This document shows positions 1 through 6,391 of a DNA stretch of 7,427 bases, piece by piece. Under the pieces are notes generated by a model. The model was not told where the DNA came from. It saw nothing but the letters and a program-made list of their open reading frames with translations, and did not search any database. The position numbers and the translations under genes are program-made. The number at the start of each line of letters is the position of its first letter. Positions within the stretch are counted from its first letter, which is position 1. The DNA is from Methanobacterium sp. (GTDB taxonomy: Archaea; Methanobacteriota; Methanobacteria; Methanobacteriales; Methanobacteriaceae), in the NCBI GenBank assembly GCA_003161815.1, contig PMNN01000077.1:4467-11893 (forward strand), read 5' to 3'.

Positions 1-149
1 TAAATTATTTAGGATGATGAAGGAGAAAGACCTTTTTATAACCATGGAAAACTGAACAGTCCCCCAATTAAAATACTCATTTTTACATTCACCTTTAACT
101 ATTTTAGCCATCCAACCTGCAAATTTAAATGTACAAGTGAAAGTTATTA

Positions 150-170
150 ATACGACAGAAACTATCGTAT
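150..170. promoter_or_regulatory. Inverted repeat upstream of pstC, candidate operator or promoter element
   Basis: A perfect 6-bp inverted repeat, ATACGA (150-155) and TCGTAT (165-170), is separated by 9 bases and lies about 50 bases upstream of the pstC start. The right arm runs into the AT-rich stretch GTATACTAAAA (167-177), the most TATA-like sequence in the gap, so the repeat could overlap the promoter. Regulators of phosphate genes often bind such sites, but I do not recognise a known archaeal Pho box and a repeat this short could arise by chance. The palindrome is seen directly; an operator role is inference. Confidence 0.25.
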
Positions 171-209
171 ACTAAAAATTAAAAAAAATAAAAGAAATCA
201 ATAAATAAT

Positions 210-215
210 GAGGTG
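210..215 (+). promoter_or_regulatory. Ribosome binding site of pstC
   Basis: GAGGTG matches the archaeal anti-Shine-Dalgarno sequence. Two ATG codons follow in tandem at 218 and 221. The spacing is 2 bases to the first and 5 bases to the second, so the second ATG is the more likely start. The two choices differ by one methionine. Confidence 0.7.
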
Positions 216-220
216 CTATG

Positions 221-1096
221 ATGGCAAGGAATTGGGAAGAATATATCATTGAGAAAATATTATTATTAGCAGCAATTTCATCCGTTATTATAATACTCCT
301 TATTATAGGCTTCGTGGTTGCTCAAGGCCTCCCCGCAATCCAATTCACAGGATTTATAAACTTCATATTTGGAATGAATTGGAATCCTGAATATAATCTT
401 TACGGCGTCTTCCCCATGATTGTGGGTTCATTGGGTATAATGGCTCTTGCATTATTATTCGCAGTGCCTTTATCTATTTTAGGGGCAATGTTTCTAGCGG
501 AAGTAGCACCAAGAGCCATGAGGAGAATTTTAAGACCTACAATTCAAACTTTAGCAGGCATTCCATCCGTAATTTATGGATTTTTCGGGCTGATTGTTCT
601 GGTACCATTTATGAGGGTCCATTTCGGAGGCAGCGGTTTTAGCATGCTCACTGCATCTATAATTTTAACTGTGATGGTTCTTCCCACCATATTAACTATA
701 TCTGAGGATGCTTTGAAATCCATCCCTCTCGAATATAAAGAAGCATCATTAGCTTTGGGAGCAACACATTGGCAAACAATAAAAAATGTAATTTTCCCAG
801 CAGCGATACCTGGCGTTATAACTGCCATCATTTTAGGTATGGGTCGAGCTATCGGAGAAACTATGGCAGTGATTATGGTCGCCGGAAACGTGCCTGTAAT
901 TCCTGGTTCAATACTTGAACCTGTAAGAGCGCTTACATCCAATATAGCGCTTGAAATGGGGTATGCTGTCGGAATTCATTATAATGCACTATTCGCAACA
1001 GGAATAGTTTTATTAGGGCTTATTATCTTCCTTCTTGTGATTGCTAATTATATTAATTATAAGCGGAGAGTCACCATTGGGGGAGGATATCTATGA
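221..1096 (+). CDS. pstC: Phosphate ABC transporter permease PstC
   Basis: Inner-membrane permease that pairs with PstA to form the phosphate channel of the high-affinity PstSCAB importer. The 291-residue protein is a little shorter than many bacterial PstC proteins. It begins with a short cytoplasmic segment ([10 protein letters not shown]) and a first membrane helix at about residues 13-36, and has about six hydrophobic helices in all. The signature cytoplasmic loop that docks on the ATPase is clear at about residues 174-199 ([11 protein letters not shown] followed by FPAAIPG), followed by [12 protein letters not shown], a pattern typical of PstC. The ATG at 221 is chosen because it lies 5 bases from GAGGTG; the ATG at 218 would add one residue. 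The stop TGA at 1094-1096 overlaps an ATG at 1093 (ATGA), which points to translational coupling with what follows. It is the first pst gene in the window, and pstS would be expected just upstream. Confidence 0.95.
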   Translation: MARNWEEYIIEKILLLAAISSVIIILLIIGFVVAQGLPAIQFTGFINFIFGMNWNPEYNLYGVFPMIVGSLGIMALALLFAVPLSILGAMFLAEVAPRAMRRILRPTIQTLAGIPSVIYGFFGLIVLVPFMRVHFGGSGFSMLTASIILTVMVLPTILTISEDALKSIPLEYKEASLALGATHWQTIKNVIFPAAIPGVITAIILGMGRAIGETMAVIMVAGNVPVIPGSILEPVRALTSNIALEMGYAVGIHYNALFATGIVLLGLIIFLLVIANYINYKRRVTIGGGYL

Positions 1097-1146
1097 ATAT
1101 TCTGCAGATATTGGAAAAAGATATTTTTATGGGGGCCTCACTTTGA
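1093..1146 (+). CDS. Possible 17-codon mini-ORF bridging pstC and pstA
   Basis: A short frame, [17 protein letters not shown], starts at an ATG overlapping the pstC stop (ATGA, 1093-1096) and has a strong ribosome binding site, GGGAGGAT at 1081-1088. It stops with a TGA at 1144-1146 that overlaps the likely TTG start of pstA (TTGA, 1143-1146). Ribosomes could therefore pass from pstC through this peptide to pstA by two stop-start overlaps. The alternative is that this is the real 5' end of pstA: one extra G in the GGGGG run at 1131-1135 would fuse it in frame to pstA. I do not recognise the peptide, and the sequence alone cannot decide between the two readings. Confidence 0.3.
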   Translation: MNILQILEKDIFMGASL

Positions 1147-1991
1147 ATAGGATTATATCTCCAAAATATGCTCAAAAAATTATGAATGTCGTTTTTTGGG
1201 GCGTGGGAATCTTAGCTGTTGCCATACTCGTGATAGTTATAGGATATATTCTATATCATGGACTACCTCAGATTAATTTGACTTTTTTATTCACTTCTCC
1301 AATTAATGATGGTAGATCTGGCGGTATTTTTCCAATGATCATCTCTACATTTTATATAACCATCGTTGCATTAGTTGTTGCAGCACCTTTAGGTGTAATG
1401 GCAGCCATATTCTTAGCTGAATATTCTGGAGAAAATAATTTTGTAAAATCAATAAGATTCGCGACTGAAACTCTGGCTTCTGTTCCTTCTATTGTGTTTG
1501 GATTATTTGGATTAGCATTCTTCGTGGTCTTTTTACAAATTGGTTTTTCAGTATTATCTGGTGGTCTTACTCTGGCTATGATGGCTATACCCACTATATT
1601 AAGGACTTCTGAAGTTGCGATTGAAACGGTGCCTCAATCATATAAAGAGGGGAGTATGGCATTGGGATCGTCTAAATGGCAGACCATATATAGGGTAGTG
1701 ATTCCAGCTGCTATACCTGGAATCATGACTGGTATTCTTCTGGGAATGGCTAGAGCTGTTGAAGAAACTGCAGCTATTTTGTATACGGTAGGTGCGTCTT
1801 TTTCTGTTCCTGTTTCTCTATTTGACTCAGCTACGCCTCTCTCTTTACATTTATACAATCTTGCTGTTGAAGGCATATCCTTACCAAACGCTTATGGTAC
1901 TGCAGCTGTTTTGGTGATTATAATTCTTATAATAACTGTTACAACTAATTATATGGTGGAAAGGTATACTAAAAAGATGATGGGTAGATAA
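1143..1991 (+). CDS. pstA: Phosphate ABC transporter permease PstA
   Basis: Second membrane subunit of the phosphate importer, partner of PstC. From a TTG start the protein has 282 residues, usual for PstA, and begins [16 protein letters not shown] just before the first membrane helix (about 16-38). About six helices follow. The ATPase-docking loop is at about 168-193 ([12 protein letters not shown] then IPAAIPG), with EG where PstC has EA. The following [11 protein letters not shown] has Glu207 where many family members have Gly (compare RAIGET in PstC). The reading frame is open back to an ATG at 1041, but that start would overlap pstC by 56 bases and add a polar stretch unlike PstA. An ATG at 1182 would clip the N-terminus and has no ribosome site. 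TTG at 1143 overlaps the stop of a mini-ORF, and a one-base indel upstream is possible. pstB begins 1 base after the stop. Confidence 0.9.
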   Translation: MNRIISPKYAQKIMNVVFWGVGILAVAILVIVIGYILYHGLPQINLTFLFTSPINDGRSGGIFPMIISTFYITIVALVVAAPLGVMAAIFLAEYSGENNFVKSIRFATETLASVPSIVFGLFGLAFFVVFLQIGFSVLSGGLTLAMMAIPTILRTSEVAIETVPQSYKEGSMALGSSKWQTIYRVVIPAAIPGIMTGILLGMARAVEETAAILYTVGASFSVPVSLFDSATPLSLHLYNLAVEGISLPNAYGTAAVLVIIILIITVTTNYMVERYTKKMMGR

Positions 1992-1992
1992 A

Positions 1993-2748
1993 ATGGAAAA
2001 TATATTCGAAGTTAAAGATTTAAACACATATTTTGGAGATTCACACATTCTTAAGGGCGTAAATCTTAGTGTACCTAAAAATGAAGTGACATCTGTAATA
2101 GGACCATCAGGAACCGGTAAATCAGTATTTTTAAGGACTTTAAACCGGATGAACGATGTGATTTCTACTTTTAGAAAAGAAGGCGATATCCTATTAGATG
2201 GGCAGGAGATTTACGACCCCAAAATTGATGCAGTGGATTTACGTAAAAGAGTGGGAATGGTATTTCAAAAACCTAACCCCTTTCCCAAATCCATATTTGA
2301 GAATGTGGCTTATGGAATGCGAGTTCATGGTGATAATAACAAGAAACGTCTACAAGAAAAGGTTGAAAGTAGCCTGAAAGGAGCAGCTTTATGGAATGAG
2401 GTTAAAGATAAGATTGATGAATCTGCAATGAGCCTTTCAGGTGGGCAGCAACAGAGATTATGTATTGCTAGAACTATAGCTGTCGAACCGGAAGTTATAT
2501 TGATGGATGAACCTTGTTCTGCATTGGATCCTATATCAACTACTAAGATTGAGGATTTAATACATCAACTGAAAAATGATTTTACTATTGTTATAGTGAC
2601 GCATAATATGCAGCAGGCTACGCGTGTATCTAAATACACTGCATTCTTTTTGGAAGGTAAAGTCGTGGAGAAAGGTCTTACTGATAAAATATTCATAGAA
2701 CCCGAAGATAAACGTACTGAAGATTATATAACTGGCAGATTCGGATGA
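1993..2748 (+). CDS. pstB: Phosphate ABC transporter ATP-binding protein PstB
   Basis: Cytoplasmic ATPase that drives phosphate import through PstC and PstA. At 251 residues it has the usual PstB length. All nucleotide-binding motifs are present in order: Walker A GPSGTGKS (37-44), Q-loop with the PstB-typical [19 protein letters not shown] (90-108, Gln92), ABC signature LSGGQQQR (148-155), Walker B VILMDEP (168-174, catalytic Glu173), D-loop SALD (176-179) and switch His204 in THNMQQA. The Thr in Walker A, where bacterial PstB usually has Cys, is a conservative change. The start is 1 base after the pstA stop with only a weak ribosome site (GATGATGGG), so translation is probably coupled to pstA. 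The frame stays open past the TGA into the degraded sequence downstream, but no start codon leads into that region. Confidence 0.97.
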   Translation: MENIFEVKDLNTYFGDSHILKGVNLSVPKNEVTSVIGPSGTGKSVFLRTLNRMNDVISTFRKEGDILLDGQEIYDPKIDAVDLRKRVGMVFQKPNPFPKSIFENVAYGMRVHGDNNKKRLQEKVESSLKGAALWNEVKDKIDESAMSLSGGQQQRLCIARTIAVEPEVILMDEPCSALDPISTTKIEDLIHQLKNDFTIVIVTHNMQQATRVSKYTAFFLEGKVVEKGLTDKIFIEPEDKRTEDYITGRFG

Positions 2749-2781
2749 ATTGAAAGCTTAAAATTTTTCTTTGTAGGGGGT

Positions 2782-3149
2782 TTAAAAAGGTTTCAATATA
2801 TTATTTTGGATGCCGATAATGAGTCTAGTTATTCATCAGGGATGAAAATTGTTGGCATGACATCTTAATATTGAATCTCTAGAAGAATTTTATGAGAATA
2901 AAGCAATAGATATAATGTTTATAGGACCCGAATCACAGATTTAATATATAAAATGAGTTGCAATCTATTTGAAACTATTATTGAATTGAATGGGAATCGA
3001 AATTATCTTTACCTGTATCAATTGACTTTATAATGGACAGATACAATGCAAACAATTCTACTGACCGTGACAAATTATTGTTACAGTACAGGATATGTGA
3101 ACCATCGGATATTGATGTTGAAAAGTTAATTGATGATTATACAAAGTAG
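2782..3149 (+). pseudogene. Decayed gene of unknown function between pstB and phoU
   Basis: This 416-base gap between pstB and phoU has no intact frame but reads as a broken protein of about 120 residues. Frame 1 at 2782-2865 gives YIILDADNESSYSSGMKIVG, then stops. Frame 2 at 2861-2941 gives NIESLEEFYENKAIDIMFIG, then stops at 2942. Frame 1 at about 2953-2990 gives MSCNLFETIIELN. Frame 3 at 2985-3146 gives LSLPVSIDFIMDRYNANN and ends LIDDYTK with TAG at 3147-3149, just 15 bases before phoU. The pieces follow one another with hardly any gap or overlap, as expected of a gene hit by at least three small indels. No ATG, GTG or TTG lies at the expected 5' end. The position suggests a former pst-operon member. 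I do not recognise the family; the strand-like YIILDAD start and IDIMFIGPE stretch hint at an alpha/beta fold, which is only a guess. Confidence 0.6.
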
Positions 3150-3164
3150 ATATGGAGGAAAAAA

Positions 3165-3824
3165 ATGGCTAATGAACACCCAAGAACGTCGTTCAATGAA
3201 AGATTGAAGGAATTAAAGGATGATATGGGAAATATGGGGGATAGTACTCTGATGGCATATAAAAATGCTATAAGCACTCTTTTTAATTATGATGAAGAAC
3301 TTGTGCAGAAAGTAATTGAAAGCGGTGAAAATATTGATAAGATGAGTTATTCACTGGAAAATAAAGCTATGAGCACCATAGCTGCTGAACAACCAGTAGC
3401 AAAGGATTTAAGATTCATTGAGTCATCTTTAAAAGTAGAAAGTCATCTAAAAAGGATCGGTAGTTTAGCGGTTAACATAGCTGAGGTGGCTCGGCATCTT
3501 AAGGATGAGAATGTCCCAGAAATACCAATGAATGACATCAAAAAAATGGCTTATCTAGTAGAGAAAATGGTAAGCAAAAGTCTCGACTCATTTCTAAATG
3601 AAAACATGGACCTTTCAAGGGAACTTCATTATGATGATGATGAAATAGATGATTTATTTGATAAAGCCTTAGATGATATCACCAAAACCATGTTCGAGGA
3701 TAAAGACGCCATAAACTACATGGTATATTTAATATTCCTTGCTCGGTTTCTGGAGAGAATTGCTGATAGGGCGGAAAGTATTGGAAATAGGACCATCTTC
3801 ATGATTACCTGTGAGAAACCTTGA
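3165..3824 (+). CDS. phoU: Phosphate uptake regulator PhoU
   Basis: Cytoplasmic all-helical protein of two tandem PhoU domains. In the family it interacts with the Pst transporter and restrains phosphate uptake and signalling. The 219-residue length is normal. Domain 1 covers about residues 10-110 ([20 protein letters not shown], then [16 protein letters not shown]). Domain 2 covers about 120-215 ([15 protein letters not shown], then [20 protein letters not shown]). The metal-binding E-x-x-x-D motif is intact in domain 2 (Glu197, Asp201) but reads Lys96 to Ser100 in domain 1. The start is secure: GGAGG (3154-3158) lies 6 bases before the ATG. The gene is last in the pst operon, separated from pstB by the decayed gene, and is followed by T-rich sequence. 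Since archaea generally lack the PhoR/PhoB pair of bacteria, its role here is more likely direct control of the transporter (inference). Confidence 0.95.
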   Translation: MANEHPRTSFNERLKELKDDMGNMGDSTLMAYKNAISTLFNYDEELVQKVIESGENIDKMSYSLENKAMSTIAAEQPVAKDLRFIESSLKVESHLKRIGSLAVNIAEVARHLKDENVPEIPMNDIKKMAYLVEKMVSKSLDSFLNENMDLSRELHYDDDEIDDLFDKALDDITKTMFEDKDAINYMVYLIFLARFLERIADRAESIGNRTIFMITCEKP

Positions 3825-3837
3825 ATTAGATTTAACA

Positions 3838-3872
3838 GTTTTTATAAAAAATTTAATTTTTAATTTTCTTTA
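3838..3872 (+). terminator. T-rich termination region after phoU
   Basis: Starting 14 bases after the phoU stop, several T runs occur within 35 bases (GTTTTTAT, AATTTTTAATTTTC, TTTATT). Archaeal RNA polymerase terminates on such oligo-T tracts without needing a hairpin, so this probably ends the pst transcript. The evidence is composition only. Confidence 0.5.
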
Positions 3873-3920
3873 TTGTATGAAAATAGATTCTCAAAATGAT
3901 TCAAATTTAAGAATATTTAA

Positions 3921-4495
3921 GGTTTTAAAACCGCATTTGCATGTCTACCTACCCAGCATTGGATACAAACGCCAATAGGAAGCCAGGCAGTATTTGAATT
4001 AGCTAACTCAATTTAAACATCAAGAGGCTGTGATTGCCATCTTCAAAGCTTTTTTATTCTCGGAACCAAAACCTTTAGGGAGAATGTAAGTTCAATATTC
4101 TCCTCATTTATGAGATCATTATTTACTTGTGGAATATTCTTTCCCGTATTTGTACCTATATTTTCACGTGTTAATCGATCCACTACATTGGATGTAGAGG
4201 TATTTCCCGAGTAGCTTGCTCTAACACTTTCTTATGCATTCATGAAGATTTTCCACCCCAACTTTCCGAGATTTACAAAGACATGGGAAGACCAGTATCC
4301 TGACACATGGAATCTGAAGTTTCTCAGCGATTTTTATATTATCCAGTATGGCTTTAAGGTTGGATCTAACAATTTCCCCATCTTCTTTTTCATAAGCATT
4401 TTCCAGAGCCTTTTACACATCTGAAGGCAATTCTATAACAGCTTGCTTAAATAGATAACATACTCTGTTTCTTCAATCTGTTTTTGAGTAATCAT
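3921..4495 (-). pseudogene. Fumarate hydratase class I, alpha subunit: degraded remnant
   Basis: Read on the - strand, this is a broken copy of the alpha subunit of two-part iron-sulfur fumarase, which interconverts fumarate and malate. Pieces in order: MITQKQIEET from ATG 4495; after a 2-base shift, LFKQAVIELPSDV, an in-frame TAA at 4415-4413, KALENAYEKEDGE and SNLKAILDNIKIAEKLQIP; after a shift near 4309, CQDTGLPMS; a scrambled part with KVLEQATREIPLHP; after another shift, VVDRLTRENIGTNTGKNIPQ to about 4082; after another shift, PKGFGSENKKALKM. A weak tail, LPIGVC...AVLKP, ends at TAA 3919-3917 and may match the GVGIGGT region after a deletion. CQDTG, GTNTGKN and PKGFGSEN are family hallmarks. 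The full subunit is usually about 280 residues; the last third is missing. The gene follows porF on the same strand, suggesting it once sat with or next to the por operon. It cannot encode a working enzyme. Confidence 0.85.
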
Positions 4496-4509
4496 TGCAT
4501 GTACTACTA

Positions 4510-4517
4510 TATATAAA
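4510..4517 (-). promoter_or_regulatory. TATA box, probably relic promoter of the fumarase remnant
   Basis: On the - strand this reads TTTATATA, a near-perfect archaeal TATA box. It lies between the porF terminator tracts and the ATG at 4495 of the fumarase remnant. Transcription would be expected to start about 25 bases downstream, near 4487, slightly inside the ATG, so either the true start lay further in or a few bases were lost. Whether it is still active is unknown. Confidence 0.45.
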
Positions 4518-4526
4518 CTGTAATAT

Positions 4527-4571
4527 AAAAAAACCTTCCAAAAAAAATAGAATAAAATTTAAAAATAGAGT
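4527..4571 (-). terminator. Oligo-T terminators after porF
   Basis: Downstream of the porF stop the - strand carries T5 and T4 runs, then T8 (opposite 4540-4547) and T7 (opposite 4527-4533). Repeated oligo-T tracts of this kind are the usual intrinsic termination signal of archaeal RNA polymerase, so the por transcript probably ends here, before the fumarase remnant. Confidence 0.6.
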
Positions 4572-5003
4572 TTAATATTTCATAATTATCTTAATTCTTT
4601 CAAGCTCTTTAGCTATCTTATTCCTTTTATCTGATAATAGTTCTTCAGAATCCATTTTTAGAGCCTCAGTAGGACAAGTAATCACACATCTTGGCTTTTC
4701 CTGGTCAATGCATAGATTACACTTCTTAGCTATACCTGATTCATTTAAATGAATTGCTCCCACTGGACAAGCATCCCGGCATAGACCACAACCTATACAA
4801 TCATCTTCATTTATGATAATGGCCCCATTCACCTCTTCTATAGCATCTTCAGGACAAACGTTAAGACATGGAGCTCTATCCGGCGAGCAATGCAGACAAA
4901 ACACAGGTACACCATTTATCACTCGAATAGCATTTTGAGGACAGATCCTTTCACATTTAGAACATTCCTCGCAGAGTTCTGGTCTTGCAACCAATTCATT
5001 CAT
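4572..5003 (-). CDS. porF: Pyruvate synthase-associated polyferredoxin PorF
   Basis: Small iron-sulfur protein encoded with pyruvate synthase in methanogens and thought to carry electrons to or from the enzyme. The 143 residues hold 16 cysteines in four groups: Cys11/14/17/21, Cys36/39/46/50, Cys69/72/75/79 (the classic [12 protein letters not shown]) and Cys95/98/106/110. This is enough for four [4Fe-4S] clusters and resembles the HycB/CooF type of electron-transfer protein. There is no signal peptide or membrane helix, so it is cytoplasmic. The C-terminus is a short charged helix (about 118-140). The ATG at 5003 lies 5 bases after a strong GGGAGGAG ribosome site (5016-5009) and 2 bases after the porE stop, so the two are surely co-transcribed. 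PorF and PorE are named by operon position and cluster pattern; the labels could be swapped, since both are similar. It is the last intact gene of the operon. Confidence 0.88.
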   Translation of the reverse strand: MNELVARPELCEECSKCERICPQNAIRVINGVPVFCLHCSPDRAPCLNVCPEDAIEEVNGAIIINEDDCIGCGLCRDACPVGAIHLNESGIAKKCNLCIDQEKPRCVITCPTEALKMDSEELLSDKRNKIAKELERIKIIMKY

Positions 5004-5005
5004 AC

Positions 5006-5506
5006 TTACTCCTCCCTATGCAAGGCTTTCTTAGCTCTAGTGTTGGCAGTTAAAACACTTATAAATTCCGAGGCATTCTTTCTTTTACCAATACCTGAAA
5101 GTTTTCCGATATGTTTTGTTTGCTTTTCGAGCTTAAGTTTTTCAGTATCCACTTTAGCTATGCCTCTTTTAGAACAAGCTTTTATACAGACGGGTGTATC
5201 AAGATCAGGGCACTGATCACATTTGTGGGCCTTCCTCTCGTGAATTACGATGGCACCGAAAGGACAGACCATCATGCATAAACCACAGCCGATGCACTTC
5301 TCTTGTATTATTCCATCCTCTTTATTGGCTTCGGTGGGGCATATAAGTTTACAGGGTGCAGATTCGCATTGCTGGCATATTATGGGATAGTAAGAGCCTT
5401 CCACTTCCCTTATCATGATCCCTGATTTACCGTGCAGTTGGGCGCAGGCTTCTTCACAATCCAGACATCCGTCACAGAGATCTGGTTGGATGATTATCTT
5501 CTCCAA
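5006..5506 (-). CDS. porE: Pyruvate synthase-associated polyferredoxin PorE
   Basis: Cytoplasmic electron-transfer protein of 166 residues, partner of PorF. Sixteen cysteines form four groups: Cys11/14/17/21, Cys44/47/52/56, Cys71/74/77/81 ([11 protein letters not shown]) and Cys96/99/107/111, matching four [4Fe-4S] clusters with the irregular spacing of HycB/CooF-type proteins. A basic, lysine-rich tail of about 50 residues follows (118-166, including [16 protein letters not shown]) without cysteines; it could dock to an acidic partner (inference). The start is a TTG at 5506, preceded by AAAAGGAGTG (5524-5515) in the 16-base gap after porB. No ATG or GTG gives the full first cluster motif, so TTG is the only sensible start. 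In methanogens por genes serve pyruvate formation from acetyl-CoA and CO2, an uphill reaction needing low-potential electrons, which fits two polyferredoxins in the operon. Confidence 0.88.
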   Translation of the reverse strand: MEKIIIQPDLCDGCLDCEEACAQLHGKSGIMIREVEGSYYPIICQQCESAPCKLICPTEANKEDGIIQEKCIGCGLCMMVCPFGAIVIHERKAHKCDQCPDLDTPVCIKACSKRGIAKVDTEKLKLEKQTKHIGKLSGIGKRKNASEFISVLTANTRAKKALHREE

Positions 5507-5522
5507 GATTATTGCACTCCTT

Positions 5523-6389
5523 TTATATTTTTAATTCGGCGCATATTTCATTCACATAATTTTGAATTCTTTCCTTCTCTTCATCAGCGAGGTGTTTGAA
5601 CCTTTTTTGGGCTTCCAGATATTCATTTACAGGTTTTCTTTGCATTGGCCTATAAGTTACTTTGAATTCACCGTTAACAATTTCATAGAGTATCCATGAT
5701 CCACTGTCTACAGCTAATCTTCCAAGTTCTATTGTTTTGGATGAATCATAACCCCATCCCGTACTGCATGGTTGATGTAGGTGAATATACGCGGGTCCTT
5801 CAATTTCAGAAGCTTTTTTTACTTTTTTCATGAAATCTTCAGGATAAGCTATGGAAGCAGTTGCAACGTAAGGAACACCATGAGCTGCCATTATCATTGG
5901 AATATTTTTTTTGGGTTTATCTTCACCAAAACTCTCTTTTCCATGTGGTGATGTAGTGGTTGATGCTCCGTATGGTGTGGCACCACTTCTCTGTACGCCA
6001 GTGTTCATGTAGGCTTCATTATCGTAACATATATAAATTATGTTATGTCCACGTTCCATTGCTCCTGAAAGTGATTGCAGTCCTATGTCCGCAGTTCCAC
6101 CATCCCCAGCAAAAACTACAACATTCACATCATCTTTCCCCTGTGATTTAAGGGCTCTTTCAACTCCGGAGGCAACGGCACCAGCATTTTCAAATGCTAC
6201 GTGTATCCATGGAATTTTCCAGGCGGTTTCGGGATATTGTGATGTAATAACTTCTAAGCATCCTGTTGCAGATACGGCAACGGTATTTTTACCTAGCATT
6301 TTAAGCGCAAGTCTTACCCCGATGGTTGCACCGCATCCTGCACAACCTCTGTGTCCAGGGGCAAGGAATTCTTCTTTTGGTATTTCCAT
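5523..6389 (-). CDS. porB: Pyruvate synthase (pyruvate:ferredoxin oxidoreductase) beta subunit PorB
   Basis: Beta subunit of pyruvate synthase, which joins acetyl-CoA, CO2 and reduced ferredoxin to make pyruvate; it binds thiamine pyrophosphate and the nearest [4Fe-4S] cluster. The 288-residue length is as expected. Likely cluster ligands are Cys16 and Cys19 (GCAGCG), Cys44 (ATGCLE) and Cys208 (HQPCSTGW). The thiamine-pyrophosphate motif is GDG (95-97) through DNEAYMNTG (123-131), with Asn124 and Asn129 available for the metal. The ATG at 6389 is 7 bases after GGAGGGAG (6404-6397) and 2 bases after the porA stop. A longer frame from a TTG at 6422 would overlap porA and add 11 unrelated residues, so it is not used. 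[12 protein letters not shown] and the C-terminal region fit pyruvate- rather than 2-oxoglutarate-specific enzymes (family knowledge, not proof). Confidence 0.96.
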   Translation of the reverse strand: MEIPKEEFLAPGHRGCAGCGATIGVRLALKMLGKNTVAVSATGCLEVITSQYPETAWKIPWIHVAFENAGAVASGVERALKSQGKDDVNVVVFAGDGGTADIGLQSLSGAMERGHNIIYICYDNEAYMNTGVQRSGATPYGASTTTSPHGKESFGEDKPKKNIPMIMAAHGVPYVATASIAYPEDFMKKVKKASEIEGPAYIHLHQPCSTGWGYDSSKTIELGRLAVDSGSWILYEIVNGEFKVTYRPMQRKPVNEYLEAQKRFKHLADEEKERIQNYVNEICAELKI

Positions 6390-6391
6390 TA

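Noticed and set aside
2..55. + strand frame ending at TGA 53-55 as the C-terminus of pstS
   Set aside because: The 17 visible residues (rich in Lys and Met) do not look like a PstS C-terminus and are too few to judge.
574..942. Long - strand open frame inside pstC
   Set aside because: It is a mirror frame of a clearly coding membrane protein gene and has no family features.
1041..1142. Longer pstA starting at ATG 1041
   Set aside because: It would overlap pstC by 56 bases, lacks a ribosome site and adds a polar stretch not expected before the first PstA helix.
3921..3932. Perfect 12-bp palindrome GGTTTTAAAACC
   Set aside because: It sits at the end of a pseudogene in AT-rich DNA with no adjacent gene start; chance is the simplest explanation.
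4242..4424. A 60-codon open frame on the + strand
   Set aside because: It lies opposite the fumarase alpha remnant, has no ribosome site and its translation resembles nothing; it is an accidental frame.
4890..5216. + strand open frame across porF and porE
   Set aside because: It is antisense to two well-supported ferredoxin genes and straddles their junction; it is a shadow.
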